In this document: positions 25,768 to 35,380 of the stretch, piece after piece
Layout of the letters: each line of letters begins with the position of its first letter
Numbering within the stretch: the first letter of the stretch is position 1
Assembly: GCF_019203985.1 (NCBI RefSeq)
Contig: NZ_JAGSPD010000010.1
Location: 1 to 64,000, forward strand
DNA length: 64,000 bases
Reading direction: 5' to 3'
DNA from: Winogradskyella luteola
GTDB lineage: Bacteria; Bacteroidota; Bacteroidia; Flavobacteriales; Flavobacteriaceae
The notes under the pieces: model-generated
What the model saw: only the letters and a program-made list of their open reading frames with translations
Databases searched by the model: none
Told to the model about the DNA's origin: nothing
Position numbers and translations under genes: made by a program

Positions 25768-28419
25768 CTAATTAAGATTGTCCAAGCTTGCTTTAATGGT
25801 TTCGATTTTTGCTAAAGCATCAGCTTCTTTTTTCTTTTCGGAAGCTACAACTTGCTCAGGTGCATTATTGACGAAACGCTCATTAGCTAGTTTTTTCTGT
25901 ACCGATTTTAAGAAACCTTCCGTATAATTCAACTCTTCGGTAAGTTTCTTAACTTCTGCTTCAACATCGATATTGCCTTCCATCGGAATAAAGTATTCGT
26001 TAGATTTAACACGAAAGGTCAATGCGCCATCAACTGGCTCTTTTACGTATTCAAAACTATCAAGATTACCTAATTTTAATATAACCTCATCAAAAGTAGA
26101 GGACACATCTTCATTATTAATAATTGAAAAATCAATAGTATCCTTAAAAGCAATATTCTTTTGTTTTCTAATGTTTCTGATTCCCGAAATGACTTCAGAT
26201 GCAAAATCAAATTCTGAAATCAATGTTTCATTAACAGATTTAGATCCTGGCCATCTTGAAATGATCAAAGCCTCTTCTGGAGAACGCTCTTCCATGTAAT
26301 GCCAGATTTCTTCGGTCAAAAAAGGCATAAAAGGGTGAAGAATTCTTAAGTTATCTTCAAATAAACCAATTACTCTATTATAGGTTGCTCTGTCAATTGG
26401 CTTTTGGTAGGCTGGCTTTATAATTTCTAATAACCAAGATGCGAAATCGTCCCAAATCAGTTTGTAAGTTGCCATAAGTGCATCACTCAATCTATATTTG
26501 CTAAAATGATTTTCAATTTCTGTAATGGTTTTTTGAAATTTAGATTCGTACCATTCTAAAGCAATTTTGCTTGACTTGGGTTGGCTGATCTCTTCATCGA
26601 TTTGCCAACCTTTAATCAACCTAAAGACATTCCATATTTTATTGGCAAATTGCTTTCCTTGTTGGCAAAGATCTTCATCAAACATTAAATCATTTCCTGC
26701 AACAGAACTTAATAGTAAGCCAACACGTACTCCATCTGCTCCATACTCCTCGATTAATTTTAAAGCGTCAGGTGAATTACCCAATTGTTTAGACATTTTA
26801 CGACGTTGCTTGTCTCTTACCAATCCTGTAAGGTAAACATTCTCAAATGGTCTTTCTCCTTTATACTCGTAACCAGAAATAATCATTCGTGCTACCCAAA
26901 AGAATAAAATATCTGGACCAGTAACCAAATCATTAGTTGGGTAATAGTATTTTATCTCTTCATTCTCTGGATTTCTAATACCATCAAATACGCTTATTGG
27001 CCATAACCAAGATGAGAACCAAGTATCTAGTGCATCTTTATCTTGATGTAGGTCTTCAATAGAAAAAGACTTCTCGACTTCGTTCGCAGCGACATCGAGT
27101 TTCTCCTTTGCTAATTCAAAAGCTTTTTCTTTGTTCTCTGCCACTACAAAATCCTCTTTACCATCACCATAATAGTACGCAGGAATTTGTTGCCCCCAAA
27201 GTAGTTGACGTGATATATTCCAATCGCGGATGTTCTCCATCCAATGACGGTAGGTATTTTCAAACTTCTTAGGAAATAGTTTTACATCACCAGTTTTTAG
27301 AACAGCATCTAAAGCTGGTTTCGCTAAGTCTTCCATTTTTAAAAACCACTGATCGCTTAAACGTGGCTCTATAACTGCTTTTGTTCGTTCTGAAGTGCCA
27401 ACCTTATTCATATAGTTTTCAGTTTTCACTAATATGCCAGCTGCTTCCAGTTCTTTAGCAATAGCTTTACGTACCACAAAGCGATCTTGTCCTTCATAAT
27501 GCATTCCAAAGCTATTTAAACTCGCATCTTCATTAAAAATATCAACAACTTCGAGATTATGCTTGTCGCCTAAAACTTTATCATTTTCGTCATGAGCTGG
27601 CGTTACCTTAAGACAACCTGTACCAAATTCAACATCCACATACTCATCTTCAATGATTGGCACTACTCTACCACAAATTGGTATAATTGCTTTCTTACCT
27701 TTTAAGTGGGCAAATCTTTCATCATTTGGGTTTATACAAATTGCCGTATCTCCAAAAATCGTTTCTGGTCGTGTTGTCGCTATAGTTAATTTATCCTTAC
27801 TTCCTTCAACCTGATACTCTAAATAATATAATAGTCCTTGTCTTTCAACATGGATAACCTCCTCATCAGATAGTGTAGTTTTAGCTTCAGGATCCCAATT
27901 CACCATACGATGACCTCTATAAATCAAACCTTTGTTGTAAAGGTCAACAAAAACTTTTATTACAGCCTCAGACATGTCGTCATCCATTGTAAATTTAGTT
28001 CTATCCCAATCACAAGAGCAGCCCAATTTTTTTAATTGCTCCAAAATTACCCCTCCATATTCTTCTGTCCAATCCCAAGCATGCTTTAAAAACTCTTCTC
28101 TGGTTAAGTCATTTTTATGGATACCTTGTTCTTTTAATTTGGCAACAACTTTAGCCTCAGTGGCTATAGATGCATGATCAGTTCCTGGCACCCAGCACGC
28201 ATTTTTACCTAACAAACGTGCACGACGAATCAATACATCTTGTATGGTGTTATTGAGCATATGCCCCATATGCAATACGCCTGTAACATTTGGAGGCGGA
28301 ATTACAATAGTATAAGGTTCTCTTTCGTCTGGTTTTGAGTGGAAATAATTATGCTCCATCCAATAGTTATACCATTTGGTTTCTACTGACAATGCATTAT
28401 ATTTTGATGGGATTTCCAT
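25768..28419 (-). CDS. valS: Valyl-tRNA synthetase
   Basis: Charges tRNA-Val; class Ia, cytosolic. The 883-aa length is typical. It has the HIGH-type motif HMGH (aa 50-53) after PPPNVTGVL, a CP1 editing domain with [18 protein letters not shown] and [17 protein letters not shown], the KMSKQ motif in [13 protein letters not shown] near aa 540, an anticodon-binding helical domain, and a C-terminal coiled coil ([19 protein letters not shown]) ending in [14 protein letters not shown] minus-strand TACTTTTG box lies at 28450-28457, about 30 bases ahead of the start. Confidence 0.98.
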   Translation of the reverse strand: MEIPSKYNALSVETKWYNYWMEHNYFHSKPDEREPYTIVIPPPNVTGVLHMGHMLNNTIQDVLIRRARLLGKNACWVPGTDHASIATEAKVVAKLKEQGIHKNDLTREEFLKHAWDWTEEYGGVILEQLKKLGCSCDWDRTKFTMDDDMSEAVIKVFVDLYNKGLIYRGHRMVNWDPEAKTTLSDEEVIHVERQGLLYYLEYQVEGSKDKLTIATTRPETIFGDTAICINPNDERFAHLKGKKAIIPICGRVVPIIEDEYVDVEFGTGCLKVTPAHDENDKVLGDKHNLEVVDIFNEDASLNSFGMHYEGQDRFVVRKAIAKELEAAGILVKTENYMNKVGTSERTKAVIEPRLSDQWFLKMEDLAKPALDAVLKTGDVKLFPKKFENTYRHWMENIRDWNISRQLLWGQQIPAYYYGDGKEDFVVAENKEKAFELAKEKLDVAANEVEKSFSIEDLHQDKDALDTWFSSWLWPISVFDGIRNPENEEIKYYYPTNDLVTGPDILFFWVARMIISGYEYKGERPFENVYLTGLVRDKQRRKMSKQLGNSPDALKLIEEYGADGVRVGLLLSSVAGNDLMFDEDLCQQGKQFANKIWNVFRLIKGWQIDEEISQPKSSKIALEWYESKFQKTITEIENHFSKYRLSDALMATYKLIWDDFASWLLEIIKPAYQKPIDRATYNRVIGLFEDNLRILHPFMPFLTEEIWHYMEERSPEEALIISRWPGSKSVNETLISEFDFASEVISGIRNIRKQKNIAFKDTIDFSIINNEDVSSTFDEVILKLGNLDSFEYVKEPVDGALTFRVKSNEYFIPMEGNIDVEAEVKKLTEELNYTEGFLKSVQKKLANERFVNNAPEQVVASEKKKEADALAKIETIKASLDNLN

Positions 28420-28603
28420 ATTTTGGTATCGTTTTTGCTAAGTAACTGACAAAAGTACTTATATTTCTTTTTTTGAAAAATTATTAGGTAATTAATATGA
28501 ATATAAAGCTCTAAATACTGTTAAATAGAGTGCATTATATCTAATTAATTTTGAGGAGAGTTAAAAAGTAAGTAATTTTGATAGTATCAATTTAAAAATT
28601 TAA

Positions 28604-29035
28604 ATGATGAAAAATTTAATAGCAATTTTATTTGTAGGATTAATTAGCCTTGGGGCTTATGCTCAAGAAAAGAAAGTAGCTAAGATTGAGTTTAAGACTG
28701 ATGTTATAGATTACGGTACCATAGAGAAAGGCGCAAATGGTGTGAGAACATTTGAATTTACCAATACTGGTAATGCCCCGTTAATTATTTCTAGCGTAAA
28801 ATCTACTTGTGGCTGTACAGTACCTAAAAAGCCCAAAGGACCAATTATGCCGGGTGAAACAGGTGAGATTGAAGTAAAATACGACACCAAAAGAGTTAAT
28901 CCGATAAGAAAAACAATTACCGTTATTTCTAATGCAGAAACTCCTACAATAGCACTAAAAATTAAAGGTTTAGTTATAGACCCAAACAAGACCAGTGTTT
29001 TAGAAAAAAAGGAAAAGAGCATGATTGAGCAATAA
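28604..29035 (+). CDS. Secreted DUF1573 domain protein
   Basis: A 143-aa protein with a cleavable signal peptide (MMKNLIAILFVGLISLGAYAQ; the second Met, 3 bases on, is an equally good start) and a DUF1573 Ig-like domain: IDYGTIEKGANGVRTFEFTN, PLIISSVKSTCGCTVPK, GETGEIEVKYDT and KTITVISNAETP. The CGC motif is the family hallmark. DUF1573 proteins are very common in Bacteroidota and resemble ASH/MSP-type Ig domains; their role is not established. A terminator (29061-29091) lies just downstream, inside the convergent protease gene. Confidence 0.9.
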   Translation: MMKNLIAILFVGLISLGAYAQEKKVAKIEFKTDVIDYGTIEKGANGVRTFEFTNTGNAPLIISSVKSTCGCTVPKKPKGPIMPGETGEIEVKYDTKRVNPIRKTITVISNAETPTIALKIKGLVIDPNKTSVLEKKEKSMIEQ

Positions 29036-29049
29036 AAGCTCTGTCAATA

Positions 29050-30420
29050 CTAATCTAAGGATGAGCGCTCAATATGGGCGCTCATTTTTTTAAAGGCATT
29101 ATCAAGCTTAAATTTAAACGTCATGTCTTTACCATTTCGTTCTATTTTCAACTTTATGCTCTTACCTGTTTTACCATGAAAAATCTCATTGAGTTCAGGT
29201 AATTTGTAATCATAAGCAGGACTGCCGTTAATACTTATAAGAATGTCACCTACTTTTAGACCAGATGCGTATGCATTAGATGATGTTCTTAACTCTACAA
29301 TTTTATACACAGGTTTTAATACCATAATATGCTCAATGGAAAAATCTATTTTTACTGCACTAAAATCACTGCTCATTTTTTTGTTATTGTCTTGAGACAT
29401 GCTGATCTGCTCTCTTACAAACATGGTTCCATGATGTTCTAATACTATACCACTGTTATTGTATGTAAAAGGTTCTTTAAAAAATCTGTTCTTTTTTAGG
29501 TGAAGCTTTTTATTACGATAGTCAAAAAACACATTAAATCGTTTTAAGATATTACTACCCAAGCTCCCACTACGTTCTTTATAGGCTCTTGCTGCATGAA
29601 CATAGCTTGAATCTGGAAACGCAACATTAACATCACTGAGGCTAAAATCACCTATAGTAAACTTATCGGCTTTAGATCGGTTTCCATAAACAGATCCACT
29701 GAGTCCCTGACCCAAATAATCCTCAAAAAACAAATCTTTTTTTGGCATTAAGCCTTCTCTTTTATTTTCAAATAACCATATTGCATCGCTACTACCTGTA
29801 TCTAAAAGTAGTTTTACTGGCTTTTTATCTTTGTTAATGGTAATTTCAGCATTTAGATAAGGTTTCTTTCTATGAATATTAATTGGTATGGTTTTCCATT
29901 TTTTTGAAGATTTTGGCTTAAAAGTATGTGGTCTATGCAACCTAATGTACTTAGACATATAATTAATTTCTACAACAAAATCTTTGAAAATATCATAACC
30001 AATAATACCATGAACTAAAACGCCCAGACGCGGAGTAAAATTAATCGACTTATCAAAAACAACATACAAATCCTTATTTACACCTATAACATTACCAATT
30101 TTAAATCTATTATGACTAGATTTTAGGGCCTTAATGCGTCCATTGCCACCTAGACCATGCAAGTAAAAGGATCTTGTGCTTTTTAAGTCAAGTGAGTCTC
30201 GTTCTTCAAGATTAAAAAGAATAGGTTTACTTACACCACTATCTAAAACAAAAGATAGCGTAACTCCATTAATCTCTACAGGAATGATGATAAGATTACT
30301 GGCAAGCTCAAAATCTATTTTATCACTTACATCAGCTTTGAGAAAAAAACTATCTTGAGCCATTAATAAACTACCATTAATGACACAAAAACAAAAAACT
30401 ATACATCGTAAGAACAGCAT
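29050..30420 (-). CDS. Tandem retropepsin-like aspartyl protease with PDZ domain
   Basis: A 456-aa exported protein (signal peptide MLFLRCIVFCFCVINGSLLMAQ). Two aspartyl-protease half-domains lie in one chain: the first with LSFVLDSGVSKPILF (Asp60-Ser-Gly) and a later GIIGYDIFKDFVVEINY, the second with VKLLLDTGSSDAIWLF (Asp207-Thr-Gly) and LGSNILKRFNVFFDYRNKKL. A PDZ domain occupies about aa 370-450 (YASGLKVGDILISINGSPAY). The first motif has Ser for Thr, which may still be active. The fold would need one Asp from each half or a dimer. Predicted periplasmic or surface protease; substrate unknown. Its last 14 codons contain the terminator of the convergent DUF1573 gene. Confidence 0.9.
   Translation of the reverse strand: MLFLRCIVFCFCVINGSLLMAQDSFFLKADVSDKIDFELASNLIIIPVEINGVTLSFVLDSGVSKPILFNLEERDSLDLKSTRSFYLHGLGGNGRIKALKSSHNRFKIGNVIGVNKDLYVVFDKSINFTPRLGVLVHGIIGYDIFKDFVVEINYMSKYIRLHRPHTFKPKSSKKWKTIPINIHRKKPYLNAEITINKDKKPVKLLLDTGSSDAIWLFENKREGLMPKKDLFFEDYLGQGLSGSVYGNRSKADKFTIGDFSLSDVNVAFPDSSYVHAARAYKERSGSLGSNILKRFNVFFDYRNKKLHLKKNRFFKEPFTYNNSGIVLEHHGTMFVREQISMSQDNNKKMSSDFSAVKIDFSIEHIMVLKPVYKIVELRTSSNAYASGLKVGDILISINGSPAYDYKLPELNEIFHGKTGKSIKLKIERNGKDMTFKFKLDNAFKKMSAHIERSSLD
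29061..29091 (+). terminator. Rho-independent terminator of the DUF1573 gene, inside the protease 3' end
   Basis: 8-bp GC-rich stem ATGAGCGC / GCGCTCAT (29061-29068 with 29078-29085), 9-base loop, then seven T. It lies wholly within the convergent protease reading frame. Confidence 0.88.
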
Positions 30421-30537
30421 AAACTTTGGTTAGTTTAATCTGAATTTACAAATCTTTATCTTATTACGTATTTTAAACGTTATTTTTTACATAAACTTTA
30501 AGAAATTTCAGAACTTAGCACTTTATAATTTACGACG

Positions 30538-31728
30538 ATGCCAAAAATTTCAAAAAAGGGTATAAACATGCCACAATCGCCAATTAGAAAGTTGGTGCCT
30601 TTTGCAGAACAAGCAGAAAAACAAGGAAAAACAGTATACTACCTTAATATAGGACAACCAGATATTAAAACTCCACAGATAGCTTTAGATGCTGTAAAAG
30701 TACATTCCTTAGATATATTAGCCTATTCAAGATCCGAAGGTTCTGAAAATTACAGAACTAAAATTGCCGACTACTATAGAAAAAATGACATCCATGTTAC
30801 ACACAATAACATCATTGTTACCACAGGCGGAAGTGAAGCTTTATTATTTGCCTTTGGCAGTATCATGGACGAAGAGGATGAAGTCATAATTCCAGAGCCA
30901 TTCTATGCCAATTATAATGGATTTTCAACGGCATCTAGCGTTAAGGTTGTACCAGTCATCTCAAAAATTGAAGACAACTTTGCTTTGCCTCCAATTGAGG
31001 AATTTGAAAAGTTAATTACGCCAAAGACAAAGGCCATTTTAATTTGTAATCCTGGGAATCCCACTGGTTACTTATATTCTAGAGAAGAAATAAAAAAATT
31101 AGCCGCTATTGTTAAAAAACATGATTTGTTTTTAATAGCTGATGAAGTTTATAGAGAGTTTGTTTACGATGGTATAACACACTATTCCATTTTACAAGAA
31201 TCAGGATTAGAAGAGCACGCTATTGTTATTGACTCAGTATCAAAACGCTATAGCATGTGTGGAGCTCGTATTGGTTATTTGGTTTCAAAAAATGAAGAGG
31301 TTATTAAAACAGCATTAAAGTTTGCTCAAGCAAGATTGAGTCCTCCAACCTTAGCGCAAATAGCAAGTGAGGCAGCACTTGAGACACCTCAAAGCTATTT
31401 TGATGATGTTATTGACGAATATGTTAAACGTAGAAATATACTAATATCGGGGCTAGAAAATATTGAAGGTGTTAAAGTTGCCAAACCAAATGGTGCTTTT
31501 TATTGTATTGCAGAATTACCAGTAAAAAACTCCGATGATTTTGCACGTTGGTTATTAGAATCCTTTGATTATGAAAACAATACTATTATGGTAGCACCAG
31601 CAGCAGGGTTTTATTCCACTCCGGGTGTTGGCTTAAACCAAATTCGTATTGCCTATGTATTGAACGAAAAAAGTTTAAAACTTGCCATAAAAATATTAGA
31701 TGAAGCCTTAAAAGTTTATAGAGATTAA
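30538..31728 (+). CDS. PLP-dependent aminotransferase, class I/II
   Basis: A fold-type I aminotransferase of the aspartate aminotransferase superfamily, 396 aa. Visible are the substrate-binding YLNIGQPDIKTP, TTGGSEALLFAFG for phosphate contact, NPGNPTGYLYS (aa 171-180), the PLP-interacting ADEVYREFVYDG, the Schiff-base lysine Lys236 in DSVSKRYSMCGARIG, and a C-terminal Arg in NQIRIAYV for substrate carboxylate. The specific amino acid cannot be read from sequence. It is followed directly by murB (start on the next base), so both are likely one operon. Confidence 0.93.
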   Translation: MPKISKKGINMPQSPIRKLVPFAEQAEKQGKTVYYLNIGQPDIKTPQIALDAVKVHSLDILAYSRSEGSENYRTKIADYYRKNDIHVTHNNIIVTTGGSEALLFAFGSIMDEEDEVIIPEPFYANYNGFSTASSVKVVPVISKIEDNFALPPIEEFEKLITPKTKAILICNPGNPTGYLYSREEIKKLAAIVKKHDLFLIADEVYREFVYDGITHYSILQESGLEEHAIVIDSVSKRYSMCGARIGYLVSKNEEVIKTALKFAQARLSPPTLAQIASEAALETPQSYFDDVIDEYVKRRNILISGLENIEGVKVAKPNGAFYCIAELPVKNSDDFARWLLESFDYENNTIMVAPAAGFYSTPGVGLNQIRIAYVLNEKSLKLAIKILDEALKVYRD

Positions 31729-32742
31729 ATGACCATAGAAAACAATGTTTCACTAAAACCATTTAACACTTTTGGCATAGATGCTAAGGCTACCTCATAT
31801 TGTAATATCTCAACCGTTGAGCAATTAAAAAATATTTTAGCCTCTCAGCATACCAACCCACTTTTTATACTTGGTGGTGGCAGCAATATGCTATTAACCA
31901 AAGATATTGAAGCCTTAGTTCTGCATATCAATCTCAAAGGCCTTACAATTGTAAATGAAACTGACAATAAGGTTACAGTAAAAGCCATGGCTGGAGAAAA
32001 TTGGCATGAGTTTGTACTTTGGTGTTTAGAACAAAATTATGGTGGCATAGAGAACCTATCACTTATTCCCGGTAACGTTGGCACTGCACCTATTCAAAAC
32101 ATTGGGGCTTATGGAGTTGAGCTAAAAGATGTATTTGTGAGTTGCGAAGCTATTCATATAAAAAGCCAACAACTAAAGACATTCACAAAAAAGGATTGTA
32201 ACTTCGATTACAGAGAGTCTGTTTTTAAACAAGATCTTAAAAGTCAATATATTATTACAAGTGTCAATTTTGAGCTCACCAAAACTAATCACAGATTACA
32301 TATGGATTATGGAGCTATAAAAGACCAACTCAATGTTTTTAATATAGCAGAGCCTACTATTCGACATATCTCTAAAGCGGTCATAGCCATTAGACAAAGT
32401 AAATTACCAGACCCAAAAGATATTGGCAATAGTGGTAGTTTCTTTAAAAATCCTATTATTTCAAAAGATGAATTTGAGACCTTAAATGATAATTTTCCAG
32501 ATATCCCGTCTTATCAAATCTCTGATAAAGAAGTAAAAATACCTGCTGGCTGGCTTATAGAAAAAGCTGGGTTTAAAGGTAAACGTTTCAATGATTATGG
32601 TGTACATAAAGAGCAAGCTCTTGTTTTAGTAAACTATGGCAATGCAAAAGGAAAAGATATTTTTGAATTAGCTAAACTCCTTCAAAAAACAATAAAACGT
32701 ATTTTTAATATAGAGATTGAAACCGAAGTGAATATTATATAA
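31729..32742 (+). CDS. murB: UDP-N-acetylmuramate dehydrogenase
   Basis: Reduces UDP-GlcNAc-enolpyruvate to UDP-MurNAc with FAD and NADPH, an early peptidoglycan step; cytosolic. The 337-aa protein belongs to the E. coli-like type I group: NTFGIDAKATSY, FAD-binding LGGGSNMLLT, IENLSLIPGNVGTAPIQNIG, the DYRESVFK segment, GNSGSFFKNPI with the proton-donating Ser, and C-terminal IPAGWLIEKAGFKGKR. Its ATG begins immediately after the aminotransferase stop. A strong hairpin follows. Confidence 0.97.
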   Translation: MTIENNVSLKPFNTFGIDAKATSYCNISTVEQLKNILASQHTNPLFILGGGSNMLLTKDIEALVLHINLKGLTIVNETDNKVTVKAMAGENWHEFVLWCLEQNYGGIENLSLIPGNVGTAPIQNIGAYGVELKDVFVSCEAIHIKSQQLKTFTKKDCNFDYRESVFKQDLKSQYIITSVNFELTKTNHRLHMDYGAIKDQLNVFNIAEPTIRHISKAVIAIRQSKLPDPKDIGNSGSFFKNPIISKDEFETLNDNFPDIPSYQISDKEVKIPAGWLIEKAGFKGKRFNDYGVHKEQALVLVNYGNAKGKDIFELAKLLQKTIKRIFNIEIETEVNII

Positions 32743-32744
32743 AA

Positions 32745-32774
32745 CATAAGTCGCAATAAATATTGCGACTTATG
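32745..32774 (+). terminator. Hairpin after murB (weak U-tract)
   Basis: A nearly uninterrupted 14-bp stem CATAAGTCGCAATA / TATTGCGACTTATG two bases after the murB stop. Only a short T-run (ATTTGG) follows, so termination efficiency is uncertain. Confidence 0.6.
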
Positions 32775-32940
32775 AATTTGGAATAATTTCTTTGAAAATG
32801 CTATTAATCAATTCTCTAAATGGAAGAAAAATTATACCAATAAAATGTGCTATTAACCTAATAAAGGTGTATTTAAGTATATTTACGTTTATAAATCCAT
32901 TTTAGATGTTTTAGAAACTAAAAAAGAAGATTTTAACATT

Positions 32941-33474
32941 TTGAGCATAACACCAACAGAACAAAAAATAATCGATTACCTCAAAAAAGGAGATAAACGT
33001 GCATTAAATCTACTCTACGAAAATTATTCCACTAGTCTTTATGGTGTTATTTTAAAGATTACAATTAATGAAGAAATTGCAGAAGATGCTTTACAAGAAA
33101 CCTTTATAAAGGTATGGAAAAATGCTCATAAATATGACTCCAGTAAAGCTAAGCTATTCACTTGGCTATTCCGTATAGCAAGGAATACAGCTATAGATAA
33201 ACTAAGAAGTTTTAACAATCGTTATAAAAAAGAAGTCCAAATCGATACTTCTAACGTATATATCTTACCAACAAGTAATTTAAATCAAGATGTTTTGGAT
33301 ATTAAAGAGCATGTTGGGCGACTAGAAGAAAAGTACCAAATTGTGTTAGATGCCTTGTTTTTTCAAGGGATGACACAACAAGAAGCTAGTGACGAACTAG
33401 ATATTCCTCTCGGTACAATTAAGTCGAGGTTAAAAATAGGGTTACGAGAATTAAAGAAAGTTTACGACCCATAA
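32941..33474 (+). CDS. ECF-type RNA polymerase sigma factor
   Basis: A 177-aa sigma-70 family factor with only regions 2 and 4. Region 2: EDALQETFIKVWKNAHKYD and KLFTWLFRIARNTAIDKLRS. Region 4 HTH: MTQQEASDELDIPLGTIKSRL. The start is a TTG (TTG AGC ATA ACA); no in-frame ATG exists nearby, so a near-full-length sigma requires a non-ATG start. It is directly followed (11 bases) by its probable anti-sigma gene. A variant -7 box (TATATTTA) lies about 60 bases upstream. ECF factors of this kind often control envelope-stress genes; targets here are unknown. Confidence 0.92.
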   Translation: MSITPTEQKIIDYLKKGDKRALNLLYENYSTSLYGVILKITINEEIAEDALQETFIKVWKNAHKYDSSKAKLFTWLFRIARNTAIDKLRSFNNRYKKEVQIDTSNVYILPTSNLNQDVLDIKEHVGRLEEKYQIVLDALFFQGMTQQEASDELDIPLGTIKSRLKIGLRELKKVYDP

Positions 33475-33485
33475 AAGAATGTATT

Positions 33486-34274
33486 ATGGAAACAAAATTA
33501 CATAGTTTTTTAAATTCTAACCTGCTAAACAAATATTTGGTAGGCGAAACTTCTGCTGAAGAAACAAAGGAAGTAGAATTTTTTATCAGTCACTATCCTG
33601 AAGCTGCTTCAGCATACGAAAAACTTCAGAATAACTTAGAGCTTATTGCCAAAGCTGGTGCTGTGGACGTGCCAAACCACATATTATCTAATATTTTAGA
33701 AGCTTTGGATGAATCTAATGACACTAAAGTGATTCAATTAGTACAGACCAAAAAGATACCTTGGTATAGTATTGCTGCTAGTGCTGCAGCTATTCTATTT
33801 GCCGCTACATCGTTTGTACTGTATCAGAAAAATCAAATGTTAAACGATGAAAACAACGTTGTTATTGAAGAGATTTTTGATTTAAGAAGTGATATCGAAA
33901 ACAATAATACCAAATTGGACGAACTGTCTAAGGAATTAAACAAGTTAAACAATCCAGATGCCAGAAAATATGTTATCAATGGTAACGAGCGTGCAAAAAA
34001 TTTAAAAACAGTGGCTTACATTAACCCTGTTGAAAAAACATCTATGATTGATGTAATTACTTTACCGCAATTACCTAAAGAACAACATTATGAAATCTGG
34101 GCTGAATTACAAGACAGAATGGTTAACTTAGGTATAATCGACGAATCTGATCGAAAATTAAAACCAATACCATATATGGAAGATGCATTGGCATTGAGTA
34201 TTAAAATTGGAACAAGTGGCGAAGCTAACGAGAATAATACTGAGGTTGCAGAAATATCATTAAAGGAAGAATAA
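33486..34274 (+). CDS. Transmembrane anti-sigma factor, RskA type
   Basis: A 262-aa bitopic protein. The N-terminal cytosolic part (aa 1-90; NKYLVGETSAEETKEVEFFI) is the sigma-binding region and lacks a zinc HxxxCxxC motif. A membrane helix spans about aa 92-113 (IPWYSIAASAAAILFAATSF). A coiled coil follows (LRSDIENNNTKLDELSKEL), then an RskA C-terminal domain with VAYINPVEKTSMIDV and LPKEQHYEIWAEL. It lies 11 bases after the ECF sigma gene and should hold that factor at the membrane. Signal-dependent proteolysis would be the expected release mechanism in this family. Confidence 0.9.
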   Translation: METKLHSFLNSNLLNKYLVGETSAEETKEVEFFISHYPEAASAYEKLQNNLELIAKAGAVDVPNHILSNILEALDESNDTKVIQLVQTKKIPWYSIAASAAAILFAATSFVLYQKNQMLNDENNVVIEEIFDLRSDIENNNTKLDELSKELNKLNNPDARKYVINGNERAKNLKTVAYINPVEKTSMIDVITLPQLPKEQHYEIWAELQDRMVNLGIIDESDRKLKPIPYMEDALALSIKIGTSGEANENNTEVAEISLKEE

Positions 34275-34294
34275 CCCTAACCTTTAATAAACCG

Positions 34295-34329
34295 AAAGAG
34301 GCACAATAATATTTATGTGCCTCTTTTTT
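34295..34329 (+). terminator. Rho-independent terminator of the sigma/anti-sigma operon
   Basis: Stem AAAGAGGCACA / TGTGCCTCTTT with a short AT loop, followed by a T6-run; convergent aqpZ ends 23 bases further on. Confidence 0.88.
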
Positions 34330-34351
34330 ATTTTTAAATTTTTTAAAAAAC

Positions 34352-35038
34352 CTATTCGTTTTCAAATAGCGTTTTGTGGATAATTCCGCCAATAATGGCA
34401 CCTACAATTGGAGCTACCCAAAACACCCACACTTGCGATAAGTAAGCACCATCAGCAAATAAAGCCTGACTTAAAGATCTTGCAGGATTTACTGATGTAT
34501 TTGAAATAGGTATACTGATTAAGTGGATTAAGGTTAATGCCAAACCAATAGCTATCGGCGCAAAGCCTTTTGGTGCTCTGGCATTTGTACTTCCTAAGAT
34601 AACGATTAAGAAAAATGCCGTTAAAATCACCTCAGCTACAATTACTGCCATCATACTGTAATTATCTGGTGATAAATCACCATATCCATTCGCAGCAAAT
34701 CCACCTAGTGTATCAAAACCAGCTTTACCAGAAATAATTGTCTTTAACGCCAAAGCTGCAACTACAGCTCCAGCAACCTGAGCAATGATGTAGCCAATTA
34801 AATTTTTAGCCTCAAATTTTCCACCAGACCATAGACCTACAGATACAGCAGGGTTAAAATGACCACCAGAAATATGCCCTACAGCGTAAGCCATGGTTAA
34901 TACAGTTAAACCAAAAGCAAGTGCAACACCTACAAATCCAATACCTAATTCTGGAAATCCAGCAGCAAAAACTGCACTACCACAACCTCCAAAAACAAGC
35001 CAAAACGTTCCAAAGAACTCTGCAAATAATTTTTTCAT
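34352..35038 (-). CDS. aqpZ: Aquaporin Z (water channel)
   Basis: A MIP-family inner-membrane channel of 228 aa and six membrane helices. Both NPA boxes are present (HFNPAVS, Asn62-Ala64, and SVNPARS, Asn184-Ala186). The selectivity-filter set Phe42, His172, Thr181 and Arg187 (by position) matches water-selective AqpZ rather than a glycerol facilitator. It begins [20 protein letters not shown], as usual for AqpZ. It is transcribed divergently from the Cys-rich small protein gene and converges on the anti-sigma gene. Confidence 0.96.
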   Translation of the reverse strand: MKKLFAEFFGTFWLVFGGCGSAVFAAGFPELGIGFVGVALAFGLTVLTMAYAVGHISGGHFNPAVSVGLWSGGKFEAKNLIGYIIAQVAGAVVAALALKTIISGKAGFDTLGGFAANGYGDLSPDNYSMMAVIVAEVILTAFFLIVILGSTNARAPKGFAPIAIGLALTLIHLISIPISNTSVNPARSLSQALFADGAYLSQVWVFWVAPIVGAIIGGIIHKTLFENE

Positions 35039-35142
35039 AATTGATAATTAATTAGTTAGTAAAAATGTTTATATGGTTATGTGACACAAGGTTTACGTAT
35101 TAAGTCACAATTAAAGAAGAGCATTAAATAATGTAAAAGCAT

Positions 35143-35150
35143 TATCTTTG
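35143..35150 (+). promoter_or_regulatory. Putative -7 box for the Cys-rich small protein operon
   Basis: TATCTTTG, an exact TAnnTTTG match, 20 bases before the ATG at 35171; no TTG box at standard spacing. Confidence 0.45.
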
Positions 35151-35170
35151 CATTAAATTTAAGCTTTAAA

Positions 35171-35374
35171 ATGAAATTGTTACTTCTTACACTCGGATTG
35201 TTAGCTTTAGGCATCGCTGGTATTGCCATAAAACTATGGGCAAAAAAGGACGGTGAATTCGCAGGTACTTGCGCAAGCCAAAACCCAATGCTTAATAAAG
35301 AAGGAGAAGCTTGTGGTTTCTGTGGCAAGACTCCAGATCAGTTCGAAAACTGCAACGAACCTCAACACTCTTAG
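35171..35374 (+). CDS. Small Cys-rich membrane-anchored protein
   Basis: A 67-aa protein: one N-terminal membrane helix (LLLLTLGLLALGIAGIAIKL), then a short domain with four cysteines in GTCASQNP, EACGFCGKTP and ENCNEP. The CxxC pair could bind metal or form a disulfide. I recall it as conserved in Flavobacteriia, usually annotated only as a membrane or secreted protein. It is the first gene of a compact run (glycosyltransferase 6 bases on, then sigma factor and Nramp-like transporter) behind a good -7 box. Confidence 0.85.
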   Translation: MKLLLLTLGLLALGIAGIAIKLWAKKDGEFAGTCASQNPMLNKEGEACGFCGKTPDQFENCNEPQHS

Positions 35375-35380
35375 GTCTTA

